Positions 34,606 through 44,830 of a stretch of 64,000 nucleotides of DNA are shown in pieces (the first letter of the stretch is position 1; each line of letters begins with the position of its first letter). A model generated the notes under the pieces. The model did no database searches. It worked only from the letters and a program-made list of their open reading frames with translations, and was not told the origin of the DNA. The DNA is from Buddleja alternifolia (lineage: Eukaryota; Streptophyta; Magnoliopsida; Lamiales; Scrophulariaceae): the NCBI GenBank assembly GCA_019426215.1, contig CM033399.1, forward strand, positions 35,845,022 to 35,909,021. The letters run 5' to 3'. Made by a program: the position numbers and the translations under genes.

Positions 34606-36380
34606 TTCATAATATATAAGGAAAAATTTAGTCGCAAACTTTTCGGCCTCGACAGATATAGTTCCACAGGATCCAAAAATATGCAAAATTGGTACTCGTC
34701 GTAGGTTTTTGACAGAAGTGAACACGTGCTAGTTACGGGATTGTTAAGTTGGTCTTGCGCGTTTCTCAGACTGGTTGGGAGTCTCTATGAAATTGACTGT
34801 ATATAAGAATAAAAATAATTTCAAAAATCAGAAATTAATTCAAAAAAAATAAATCAGAAAAAAGTACGAAATTTAAAAATTACAATATATTTCAAAGGAT
34901 TCAGAAAAATTCAAATTTTATTTTTAGAAAATTAGAAATTAAAACAATATAGAAAATTAAGAAAAAACAATATAATTTTTTTTGGAAATTGAGAAAGCAT
35001 TTCACAAAATATAGGTTATCAAGAAAAAAATCAGAAATAATTAGAAATAACTCTAAAACCATAAATTATTTCCTAAAATTCAAATTTTTAAAAATATATT
35101 AATTCCAAAAATAAAAAATAGCAGCGACCTTGATAGCAACCTCCACCTCTAAAGTTGGCTCCCACGCGTGAACTTTGTCCCGCAGGTTCAAAAAGTGACT
35201 CCCACATTTATAACACTTTGCCTCGTGTTGCACTTAACTTCTGAAATTTTGACTGCTGAACGATGACTCTGATACTGTTTGTCATGCCCCCGGCTTTCAA
35301 GCCCATTGGACGTGAGGCGTGCCTTCGAACCCACTGGGCATAATTTGAAATTGGTCACTTGAAGCACATCCCAAAACAAATATTCAATGTTACACTAGAG
35401 TTACTAAACAACTATTTATACTAATCGGTAAAGGCAGATGTGGATTTTTTGAACAAAATTTGATTAAGTTTCAAATAAAAAAGATGAGAGAAGAGAATAA
35501 AAGTAGAAGAAAAAGAACGGAAAATAAATTAATGTTATTAAAGAAAAAATAGAGAGTGAGAAACCATGGATAATAATACCCTACACTTCATTTTATTAAC
35601 CATGTTTTTATTATTTGTTATCCTATCAAAATAAATAAGGTGACACTATAACAATTCATGATGCATGAACAACCATATATTGACATCCATATATTACACC
35701 AAAAATTACTGTCAGTCCAAAAAATAATTTTTGTAAGCATCTCTTCAATTATATATAATATAGAAACAATTCAATTCAAAGGCGGGCAGCTGACTAGTTA
35801 AGTGGGTAAATGGTCAAAGGTATAATAGTCAAGTACGTACGATCGATATGAGTTTGGAAAAAACACAACAGTTGCTTGGTTGCTTGTTCAAAATTGTGCA
35901 TCTTGGATTGGATACTTTGATGGTCAGATTAATGGATATATTCATGTTGTACATATAACTGTCCAAAATAATAACTTTTTAAATAATTTATGCTGCTATT
36001 GAGTATTGAGTTTGCCGCATGGATTTGCAATGTGTGGTTTGGGTTAAAAGAACAAATGATCTCGTAATTTATGGGCTATTTACAACCACCTCCCTCGAGT
36101 TTCTCTAATTACACCCACCTCATTAAAACGAGAGAGGTCCAATGTTATCTAACAAAAAATGGTGAAATATCCTTTTTACTCTTAAATAAAATCAAAAAAA
36201 AAAAAACCCCACTAAAAAAGCATAAATCTAAAATTTGCAAAAGCCACTTAAACCCCTCAATTAAAACATCTGTAAACATTTTCTGGGGGAAGACGATAAA
36301 CAGTATAAATTTTTTTTCTTATTTATTACATATATATATATATTATCTATATCTATATTTTATATAAAGTGAAGAGACAT
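34606..36380. repeat. Dispersed composite repeat, copy 2 (pairs with 14966-17480)
   Basis: Begins immediately after the CACTA terminus with 'ttcataatatataaggaaaa' and parallels copy 1 to 'gaagacgataaacagtataa' and 'tatataaagtgaagagacatt'. The LTR-like TGTCATGCCCC segment starts at about 35279. It lacks the Helitron of copy 1 and about 65 bp next to it. Non-coding. Confidence 0.8.
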
Positions 36381-37117
36381 TAGAGTAACTACTTTTAGTT
36401 TGCCAATTTTTTTGGTATAGCATATTGCACCCACTAAAATTATTATCTATATATATATAATAAATGTTTTATTATGAAGGCTGCATAATGAGATATTGCA
36501 TTGTTTCCAATATTCCTGGCATATATGGTTACCTTTTCATTATTATGTTATAAGGATATTAAATAAAGCCATAATTTCCATTGTAATTGGTTCATATTCG
36601 ACCTTCTGCATTCAGATATAGTTGTTTGAGATGGAGTATATATATTATATCTTCTGTATTTTTCTCATGGATATATCGCATATTTTGGGGAAATTTTTAC
36701 AAGGAGACGTCCATTGCTGTGGAATCATTTCTTCTATCTTCATCTCTACAGTAATCCTTTGTTTTATTTTTTCTCTCGATGAAAACTTGTGACAAAATAT
36801 GAACAAAAAGAAGATGAAAATAATGCGATAATGGGGAATAGAGATAGAGAGATACGAACAGAAAAGAAGATGAAAATAGTGCGAGAATGGAGAAGAGATA
36901 TAGAGAGAGAGGAGAGAGAGCGAGGAGTGGGGCACAATCTGAATAGGAAGGTTGTTACGTTTGTTGACTAAAATGCCTCTGCCATCATTAAAAAAAATTA
37001 TATAATCTGAAAAATGGGTTAAATTCAGACCTTAGGATCAAATAGTACCAATGGTGTAGATTGGGTCTATTGGGTCTTATATTTTACCTAATGTAATGGG
37101 ATGTATTTGATCCATAT

Positions 37118-37156
<39 letters not shown>

Positions 37157-37620
37157 TGTATTTATATTTTTCATAAAAATAATTATTTTTGTGTTTTTCT
37201 TATATATATATACACACATATATATGCATTTCTTTATGTGTCATTAATATTTATAAAAATTTCTAAATATTTATTAACCAATATATATATATATACATAT
37301 ATGTATGTATGTGTGATTAGAATTGGGAAAATTTTATTTTGGTCCCCCATTTATAGGGAAAATTGCACTTCACGTTCCATAACTTTCTCCGAATTCAATT
37401 TTGATCTCATTCGTTACGAATTTCTCATATTTAGGCTTATAACTTTCAAAATGTCTCACATTAATTTGGTCCTATTCGTCCATTTCTTTCTATTTCTAAC
37501 GGTCAACTTCGTTAGTCAATCTTTTGACCAATTTTTTCGGGGTGATTTTGTGCATGAGCGACACGTGATATTGAATAAAAACATCGTAATAATGAATGTA
37601 ATCTATGTGTGAGTGCATTT
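36381..37620. other. AT-rich intergenic DNA, (TA)n, MULE-end fragment
   Basis: No gene. A (TA)n run lies at 37120-37155, with short (TA) and (CA) runs to 37310. 'gggaaaattttattttggtccccc' at about 37326 and 'aactttctccgaattcaattttgatc' are fragments of the MULE family's terminal text. A purine-rich 60-aa frame at 36789-36971 is low complexity. Confidence 0.45.
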
Positions 37621-37639
37621 ATGCACGAATTCTACACTT

Positions 37640-38150
37640 GAAAGAGTGCATTTACTTGGGAGAAGTAAGTATTGCGGATCAAAATGAGTTGTTCTATTTG
37701 AGATCAGTCTCAAGTGGGAGATTGATGGGGTTTAGTAGAGACGGGTCACAATTGATCACAGAAGTGCCAAAAATGCGAGTTCCTCGAGTCTAGTGACTTA
37801 AGGCGCAAGTTGGCATACATTGAGTTTGTTTGTTGTTCAAGTTTTGTTTTCTTGGATGACAAGAACTCTAGTTCTTAGTCTCCAAATTTGTAAGATATAA
37901 TTGGATGATTCATCTTTGTGTTTTGTATCACTTTCCAAACATATCAATATATTCTAATACAAGTCTGTGGATGTAGGCATTCTTCGACGAACCACGCAAA
38001 TTGTGTCTCGTTTTTCTTGCTTTGTCTTTACTTTTCAATTTTTAATGTCCATTGATTCCTAGAAGTACATAGTATAATAAATAATATCTTAGTGACAAGA
38101 TCAAACTTGTTACTATTAAATCTGAAAAATTAAATTTCAATTTAATTAAT
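37640..38150 (+). mobile_element. Copia 3' end: polypurine tract and LTR remnant
   Basis: 'caagtgggagattgatgggg' at 37711-37730 is the usual Copia polypurine tract joined to an LTR start. The LTR text continues to about 38050 ('cattcttcgacgaaccacgc', 'tttttcttgctttg'). The block from about 37797 is repeated at 52927-53230 after the Copia RNase H remnant there, which confirms its origin. The upstream coding part is gone here. Confidence 0.65.
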
Positions 38151-38204
38151 ATTATTTATCAATATAAAAGTTGATTCTTGGTTCTGGAAGAAATTTAGCT
38201 CTTA

Positions 38205-38535
38205 AGTAGAGACTTATTTCTGGATGTTGTGGATGTTGTACATGACTAGTGGAAGTTTGGTAAGTTCTCTATCCATAATACTTACACTCATATTGTGAAA
38301 CATGTGGAGAAGGTTGTTGAGTGGAGGAATCTAGTATATATGGGGTAGAGGGCCTATTACGAAGCGTAGATTTCTTCTTTGGATGCCTTGTTTGAATAGA
38401 CTGAAAACTATGGATAGTGTTGACGTGTGGATAGAATTAAATACAAGATGCAAGATGCGTGCTGTCATGAGGAAGAGGAAAACCGAGATAATTTATTTTT
38501 CAAATGCGGTTTTGCCAAGGCTGAGTTAAAGGTAT
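38205..38535 (+). mobile_element. LINE 3' fragment, uninterrupted copy
   Basis: Homologous to 60386-61375. It encodes broken pieces of a reverse-transcriptase-associated zinc domain; the phrase 'ggaaaaccgagataatttatttttcaaatgcgg' corresponds to the (E)NRDNLFFKCGFAK motif in the other copy. Here 'gaggaatct' occurs once, where the other copy has it twice around a MULE insertion. Confidence 0.7.
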
Positions 38536-38955
38536 GCAAACTATTACATAATGTAGTTTAGAGAATTACATTATGTTTACATTATGTATATTATTAACCC
38601 TATAGTATATGTTTGAATAAAATTTTAACTATGTATATGTTTGAATAAAATTGATAAAGAGACCATGTTGAAACTTTGAATGAAATAACTAATTTTTAAT
38701 TCTTATAAGTTATAAGTTAATTTGAAAGTTTTAATTATTTTTATTCTAACTTTAGAGACTTCAATAAAATTGATATCTAATTTAAAGAGATGATGTTGAA
38801 ATTTGAAAATGAAAAAATTCAAATTGAAATTGATATCTAATTTAAAGAGACAATATTGAAACTTTGAATTAAATGTGCATTTTACATTATGAAAACAATA
38901 TACTACTAAATGTGTAGTAGTATTCACATTGAAAAAAATTATATGGAAATATTAC
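38536..38955. repeat. AT-rich DNA with a diverged direct repeat
   Basis: 'ttgatatctaatttaaagaga' appears at about 38769 and again at about 38829, each followed by a 'ttgaaa' stretch; 'acattatgta' words cluster at 38550-38600. No gene. Confidence 0.5.
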
Positions 38956-38956
38956 A

Positions 38957-39780
38957 CTATTCATATTCAAAATGTGTCCATTTTTCCTTGTAGGCATTAG
39001 ATGGGGATCCATATTGGTTTTCATAATTTTGAACATATCCCAAATAAGGGTCTTCGAAAATGTCTTCTTCTTCTCTAAGTGGTGATCCGGCGTTTAGTGT
39101 CTCGACAGAATCATTGTTGTTTGCAACTTCATCAATGTCATCGAATATCAATTTGGCTTTGAATTTGTTTCCATCTCGTATGAATTCCTTCTTTCTCCAT
39201 GCTTGATCATGCCAATCCTTGTTGTAGCAAATACAAAATTTTATCGATTGTGGATTTAGACGGTTTCTTTTATCGGTAACGGTCCTTTCACCCGCACTAA
39301 AAGCACTTTCGGAAGCTACGGTAGACATTTGAGGTGTTAGTATATCACGAATAATCAAAGAAAGAATAGGAAACCTTATTTGTTCTCGTTGCCATCATTG
39401 TAAAATATCAACTAATCCTTTATTATGTTCAATGGGCATTAGATAGCAATCAATTTCATATGTTGCCCTATTTGTTGATGTATGTGATCCTACTTTCAAG
39501 CTTTTGAAAAAAGGATTTTCGTCTCCAAGTTGTTCACTTGGTGATGTGGGCATGTCCATGAATGGAAATTAGATTCATAAAACTCTAGTATATTATTCAA
39601 CAAACTATTTACTTGACTTCTTTGTTCTTCCATGTCTAAGTTAACAAAGTTAAGAAATGTATAGTATTGTTCAATCAAGGTAAAACAACCCTCTTTTTTA
39701 CACCTAGCATCAAATATACAAGCTAATATACATATTGGAGGAATCCTAGCATAATATTTCTTCCATTTCAATTCCATTTC
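38957..39780 (-). pseudogene. hAT transposase C-terminal region, degraded
   Basis: On the minus strand, 39777-39496 encodes the catalytic-domain tail (KKYYARIPPICILACIFDAR). A frameshift at about 39540 leads into QLGDENPFFKSLK and then RATYEIDCYL. The hAT dimerisation signature follows: FPILSLIIRDILTPQMSTVA, then SESAFSAGERTVTDKRNRL. At 39395-39397 a TGA replaces the first Trp codon of the conserved Trp-Trp pair just before it. The N-terminal half and BED finger are absent. Belongs to the plant Ac/Tam3-like group. Confidence 0.85.
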
Positions 39781-40130
39781 TTTTATTATTTCTTCTACAT
39801 TATTAATTCAAGAACCACTCAAAGGGGATTGGAAAAATAAATATTTAAGTTTATTTAAATTAAGTTTGATAATTGTTTGCTATAGATATTTTTAAATAAA
39901 TGTAACGGGAAAATTTTACTTTTGGTCCCATAACTTAGGCTTATTTCAATTTTGATCCCATTGTTTACGGCTTTATCACATTATATCCCATAACTTTCAT
40001 TTCTTTCTCAATTTTGGTCCCATTAGTAATTTCTGTCAGAAAACTAATGGAGATGACACGTGCGTGGCATGTGTTCCGTCTAAAAATTTGTTTTTTTATT
40101 TATTTTTTATTTTTTATTTTGATTTTTCCT
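39781..40130. repeat. Repeat shared with the right end of the window, including a MULE end
   Basis: 39804-40000 ('aattcaagaaccactcaaag' to 'acggctttatcacatta') is repeated at 63820-64000. The MULE-like terminus 'gggaaaattttacttttggtccc' starts at about 39908. It proceeds to 'aactaatggagatgacacgtg' and then AT-rich filler, as in the family's complete members. Confidence 0.65.
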
Positions 40131-40279
40131 TTTTTTTTCTTCATCTTCTTCACCAAACTTATACCCAAAAAACCCTAATTTTTAATATCTACACCCAACT
40201 CCATCACCAACACCATGAACACAACCTTCTCCACCTCCACCGCTGCCGCCACTCCAAGACCGACGGCCACTTATTGGAC

Positions 40280-40485
40280 ATTATAAACACACTCCCTGAT
40301 ATTGAGGATTTCTCACAATTATATACACCCATTGTTTGTTAAAAATTCTTACAATTTTATCCCTATAAATCTTACAAATAAATCCCTTGAGGAAGTATGT
40401 TGGTATTTCCAATAAGTGAGGGTTTTCTTTAGTAATTACACAGTAAATGAGGGGGGGTACTCTGTGTAATTTTCCCATGTTTTTA
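40280..40485. mobile_element. MITE fragment like those in cyclase introns
   Basis: Shares 'aaaaattcttacaatttt', 'atcccttgaggaagt' and the terminus 'gtgtaattttccc' with the intron elements at 905-1147 and 4057-4345. Only the right half is clear. It lies about 420 bp beyond the 3' end of the P450. Confidence 0.5.
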
Positions 40486-40796
40486 TGGTATCCACTTATT
40501 TCTCAGTTTGCACTAAATACTTTCCTCAACTACCTGTCTCCGAAATTCATATTCTGCAAGTTGCGGAGTTCCTTATTTGGACCTTATACCATAATAGCTA
40601 ACTAATAAAAGCCCTAAGAGTTCCAATATTTTATGAGCGGAAAAGGGCCGTACGTACGTGATATGCTTCATGTTGCAATTTTGGGAGTTAATTAACTGGG
40701 ATAATATCATAGATAGATTGAATACATAATGACATACAACATGAGAATATAATTTAACATCCTAAACATTATTTGATATAGATACTGATACGTTTC
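40486..40796. other. Intergenic DNA downstream of the P450
   Basis: No recognised gene or repeat between the MITE fragment and the duplicated 3' end of the P450. It probably contains the P450 3' untranslated region on the minus strand; no polyadenylation signal can be picked with confidence. Confidence 0.35.
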
Positions 40797-40799
40797 CAA

Positions 40800-40913
40800 G
40801 CTTTTCAATTATTCAGGACTTGGGTGAAAAGGACCCTTTAGACTTCATATAATTAATAACGAGCTTTTCAGTTATTCAAGACTAGGGTGAAAAGGACCCT
40901 TTAGACTTCATAG
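40800..40913 (-). repeat. 63-bp tandem duplication across the P450 stop codon
   Basis: 'gcttttcaattattca...gacttcata' at 40800-40850 is repeated at 40863-40913 with few changes. On the minus strand the unit covers the last codon or so, the TGA and the first 3' untranslated bases of the P450, so a second out-of-context stop-plus-UTR copy lies just downstream. The reading frame is unaffected. Confidence 0.85.
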
Positions 40914-42546
40914 CTTGTATGGAACAGCCTTGAGTGGAACCACCCTACGCAATGAAAGAGCAAACTTGTCGCTTACGTCTAATTCTTGCGGTGTCATCCC
41001 TGGTTCAAGTTTCCAGTTAAAGTTATGAAGCAAAGCTGCCACCATGAGATGTAGCATTCGGTTAGCCAACGGCAACCCTGGGCATATTCTCCTTCCCGAA
41101 CCGAATGGAAGCAGCTCATAATTTGTACCCATGAAGTCTATTTTGCGATTTATAAATCGTCCAGGCTCAAAGGAATCCGGATTTGGCCATAAACTTGAAT
41201 CTCTTCCCATACTCCATAAGTTAATAAAAAAGTCTGTTTTTTTGGGGATCATGAAGCCATTGATTTCTATATCAGCTTCTGCTCTGTGAGGTATTAAAAG
41301 TGGACCAGGAGGGTGATATCGAAAGACTTCTTTGATTACAGCTTGTAAGTATGGGAGTCTTGAGATATCTGATTCTTCAACTTGTTTATTATCTCCGATC
41401 ACGGACCTAAGCTCATTTTTCACGTTAGACAGTTCCTTAGGGTTGAGTAGTAACTCTGTCATGACCCAGTCCACCACACCAGAGGTCGTATCGGCTCCAG
41501 CAACAAATAAGTCCTAAACATATATAGATATGCATTAGTAAATCGTTTTCATGTTTTTAGCTAGGGATTTTCATGTTTTGCCACAACAATATTTTGTGTT
41601 TAATTAAAAAAAGAAAATCATTTTTTCTTTGCAACGAATTTATACTCACAAAAAGAATATATTTGATCTCTCTGAGGCTGATGTCGTACTGCTCTCGTTG
41701 ATCAAGAAGTGTTTCCAGCAAATCACTTTTCTTCGGGGATCCATTTTGTCTTGATTCCAATCTCTGATTAATTAAATCTTCGAAAATCGCCAACAATTTT
41801 CCAAAACAAAACTCGGCCCGCTTCTTAAGTCCCTGTGGGTCGATGATTCTAAGTATCGGGAAGTAATCAGCCAAATTTGGAGAACTCACAGAATTCACCA
41901 CGCCCTGAACAGCTTCCTTCAGTTTTTGCGTCGAAGAATTGGGATCGTCGTAGTTACCAAAATCAACAGAAAATAACGTTGAAGACATCAAATTCAGGGT
42001 CGTGGTGAATGCAGCTTCTTCAATGTTCACGGCTCGACCACTAACACAACATTCTTCCAAATGATCACATAATTGCTTCACCTTCTCCCGGCGGAGGCCT
42101 TGGCTGGCGTCGAGTCGATGGGTCGAAAACAATTGTTCTTTGTATATTTTACGAAGTTTTTTCCATTCATTGCTGGTGACTGGCAGAAAGCCCATAGATT
42201 GTTTGTAGAGGTCTTGAGCTTGAGCTGCTACAGGAATGGCTCGGCCTGAACAGATTTGGTCGTGTTTTAGAAGTACTTCTTTGGCCAGTTCAGGTGAGGA
42301 AACAATTACCATGCTTCTGGTGCCAAGTTTGAGAGACATTATAGGGCCATAAGTTTTGCAGAGTTTGGCGATTGTTCGGTGGGGGCTTTTGCCGAGTTGA
42401 TGAATGTTTCCGATGATCGGAAAAGGATAAGGCCCCGGAGGAAACTTGCCTCCTGCTTTCCGGCGTCTTGAATTCGAATTTTGGACATGGAAATATATTG
42501 AAACTGTAATTAATGATAGAACAAGCAAAAGTGTTGCCAATTCCAT
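40908..42546 (-). CDS. Cytochrome P450, CYP76 family
   Basis: Haem monooxygenase of the endoplasmic reticulum, likely oxidising a terpenoid. Two exons: 42546-41650 (299 codons) and 41513-40908. The phase-0 intron with GTGAGT donor and TTTAG acceptor gives 500 aa, normal length. Seen: an N-terminal membrane anchor (about 4-20) and basic stretch; PPGP at 36-39; I-helix AGADTTS at 304-310; ExxR at 362-365; haem loop FGSGRRICPG with the ligand Cys444. The PERF motif reads PGRF, an unusual change of its Glu. Phrases such as SMGFLPV, RKIYKEQLFS, SQGLRREK, AAFTTTLNLMSSTLFS and PNLADYFPILRIIDPQG closely follow CYP76 enzymes, including the CYP76AH ferruginol synthases of mints. I cannot fix the subfamily (AH, AK, BK or another). 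It lies about 34 kb from the cyclase, facing it. A (TG/CA)n run touches the start codon. Confidence 0.9.
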
Positions 42547-42562
42547 TGTGTGTGTGTGTGTA
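42547..42562. repeat. (TG)n directly upstream of the P450 start
   Basis: On the minus strand a CA repeat of about eight units abuts the start codon of the P450, so the 5' leader is a microsatellite that probably varies in length between individuals. Confidence 0.8.
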
Positions 42563-42965
42563 CGTAGTGTATGTTTTTTTCTTTTTTCTTTTTTATTCTT
42601 TAGTTACTCTCTATACTAGTTTGCTTTCATCACCCGAAAACATGACTTAGTAATATAGGGGGAAATTTTTTTTAATCCCACAGCTTAATGGTCAAAGACT
42701 GAAGCTTCATTGGTCAACATTTTTTATTGGTTTTTTACGAGAATTTATGTCTGAATGAAATGTGATGTTAATATAAACATCGAGATATTGAATAGAACCC
42801 ATGTGTGAGTCCATCTATGCACGAATTCTCCCAAAAAATTGGTCAAAAATATTAACTAACATAGCATATGATTTTTACCGTTATATTTTGAACGGAAATT
42901 TTAGTCGAGACTAAATGTGAGATATTTTGAAAGTTAGGAGAGTAAATATGCATGAGACAAAAAGT
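42563..42965. promoter_or_regulatory. Upstream region of the P450
   Basis: Expected to hold the promoter (minus strand), but no TATA box or element can be assigned with confidence. A pyrimidine-rich stretch on the plus strand at 42570-42600 (purine-rich on the gene strand) lies in the leader. 'atgtgagtccatctatgcacgaattct' at 42810-42830 also occurs at 37610-37632, so part of the region is dispersed repeat. Confidence 0.3.

Positions 42966-43013
<48 letters not shown>
42966..43013. repeat. Compound (CA)n(TA)n microsatellite
   Basis: About eleven CA units followed by about twelve TA units, some 420 bp upstream of the P450 start. A similar compound run occurs at about 60067-60100. Confidence 0.9.
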
Positions 43014-44560
43014 TTCCTCTTTGTCAATTGCTCTATTTGAAATCAAATCTTTGAAAGTTTGCATTGTCGAGGGCTCTGAATGTTTTCGTTATTTGAACGA
43101 TTACATTATTACGTCGAATCTCGTTTGAATTAGATCATCAATAATTTTTAATTCAAACTAAAAATAATATATTACTATATAAGTAGAGAAACAACACACA
43201 CATTTGGTGAGATCAAACTCATAATCTCTGACTCATGCATGGGGCTTCAATTTACCCACTACGCCGAGATATCACTGGCCGTGGGCCTCTGCATATTGCG
43301 AATTGTATTTTCAGGGATATTTAGTAAACATTTCACGATTTTCTTGTTAGAAAAAATGAGATTGCACAGTCAATTATGATATTGCTTCTAAAATAAATCG
43401 AATCTTGGTACTTTTTTTTATTTTCTAAAAAATATTCAATTTAACATAAATTTGAATTTTCACTTCATTATCAAGATGTTGACAAATTTTTAACAAATTA
43501 TTTATTTAAGACTAATTTGTAAGTTACAATTACATTCTCTTTAATATGAAAAATTACATTCACCCTCTCAAGGGCAAAATAAAAAATTTTAAAAATATTT
43601 TTTGATAATGTCTACAAATTTTACTAGTTTTCTAGCAAAAGGGTGCGATTGTAAGATTCTATTATAAGAGGGGGTTATTTGTTATATGCTCAAAATAAGC
43701 GAACTGGACTATAGTAAAGCAGGTAGTTAGAATAATTATCTCCCTCATATAATATATGTTGTCAGACTGCATTGATAAAAGTCATGCCATCTATTGTTGA
43801 ACATGTTGAAATATTAACAAGTCAAAAAATGAAATTTTAATTATCAACACTTGTCAACTTATGCAAGCTTAATTTTCTATTAAATGGAAACGAAAAAATC
43901 ACGCCGTCTCTGTTCGGCATCTTAAAAGATTGAGTAAAAAAAATGAAATTTTAGCAACACTTATCAACTAATTAAAGCTTAATTATCTATTAAATGCATC
44001 ACTAATTGATTCATACTACTATGGGTGTACGTGGTTTGCATTTTGATCCTTTTATTGCAATTTGTAGTTTGATTTGTGTTTTATTTTATAGATCTATGTT
44101 AAATCTGATTCATTCGTTCATATATATATATATAAATGTACGTGTCATTCATTCATATATAAATTGAAAGTGGAGATGGAACATGCATGACTAAACTGAC
44201 TTAGACTATTGAAAGAGGAGATGGAACATTCATATATATGTTTTAATGATGAATTTTTAACAAAATTTGAGGCATGGAAGTTCAAATATCATTTTCATCC
44301 CTGGCGTACATCTCATTAATTTACAAACCCATCCCTTTTTAAGAAGAAATACAACAGATTTCTTAGAGTAACCTAAAACAAAGGAACTATTTAAGCATAA
44401 TTTTTACTCATTTCTTAGAGTAACCTAAAACAAAGGAACTATTTAAGCATAATTTTTACTCCTATTAGTATTGTAAAAAAAATCTGAAAATTTAACTGGT
44501 TTTTTGCTCCTATTGGTGTTCTTTTATGATGTACTATTTATAGTTTGGGATAACGTCACT
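43014..44560. other. AT-rich intergenic DNA with a 52-bp tandem duplication
   Basis: No gene. 'tttcttagagtaacctaaaa...tttttactc' (52 bp) occurs twice head to tail at about 44357-44460. A stretch at 43500-43740 has the 'aaattacattcaccctctcaaggg' texture of the small intron elements. Confidence 0.5.
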
Positions 44561-44561
44561 T

Positions 44562-44830
44562 ATGGTCCCCAAAGTATCAATTTTGTCTCACTTTAGTGTC
44601 ACACCCGGGGCTCACGAGCCCGTTGGACCAGAAAAGTCTTATTGAACTCACTGAGCATAACCTTGCATTGGCCATTCGAACCACGACCCATAATGGATAT
44701 CTCTCAAGCCCTTTACTTAGAAAAGAATCAAGTTTAGGATAGAAGATTCTAAGAAAGGACTCCTTCCTATGAGACATGGATCACATCTTTCAAAATCTAT
44801 GTGTCTCTCATCATTCAATTTTTAACAAAT
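44562..44830. repeat. MULE-end text interrupted by LTR-like fragment
   Basis: 'gggataacgtcacttatggtccccaaag' starts a MULE-like end. At about 44596 it is broken by 'tgtcacacccggggctcacgagccc', related to the LTR-like block of the composite repeats, and it resumes at about 44810 with 'atcattcaatttttaacaaa' leading into the tandem array. Confidence 0.5.

Noticed and set aside
23017..34608. 3-bp target duplication for the CACTA element
   Set aside because: The flanks are tac and ttc, which do not match. The boundary call rests on terminal repeats and on the neighbouring repeat copy instead.
36789..36971. 60-aa Arg/Glu-rich open frame
   Set aside because: Low-complexity purine-rich DNA; no family resemblance or splice context.
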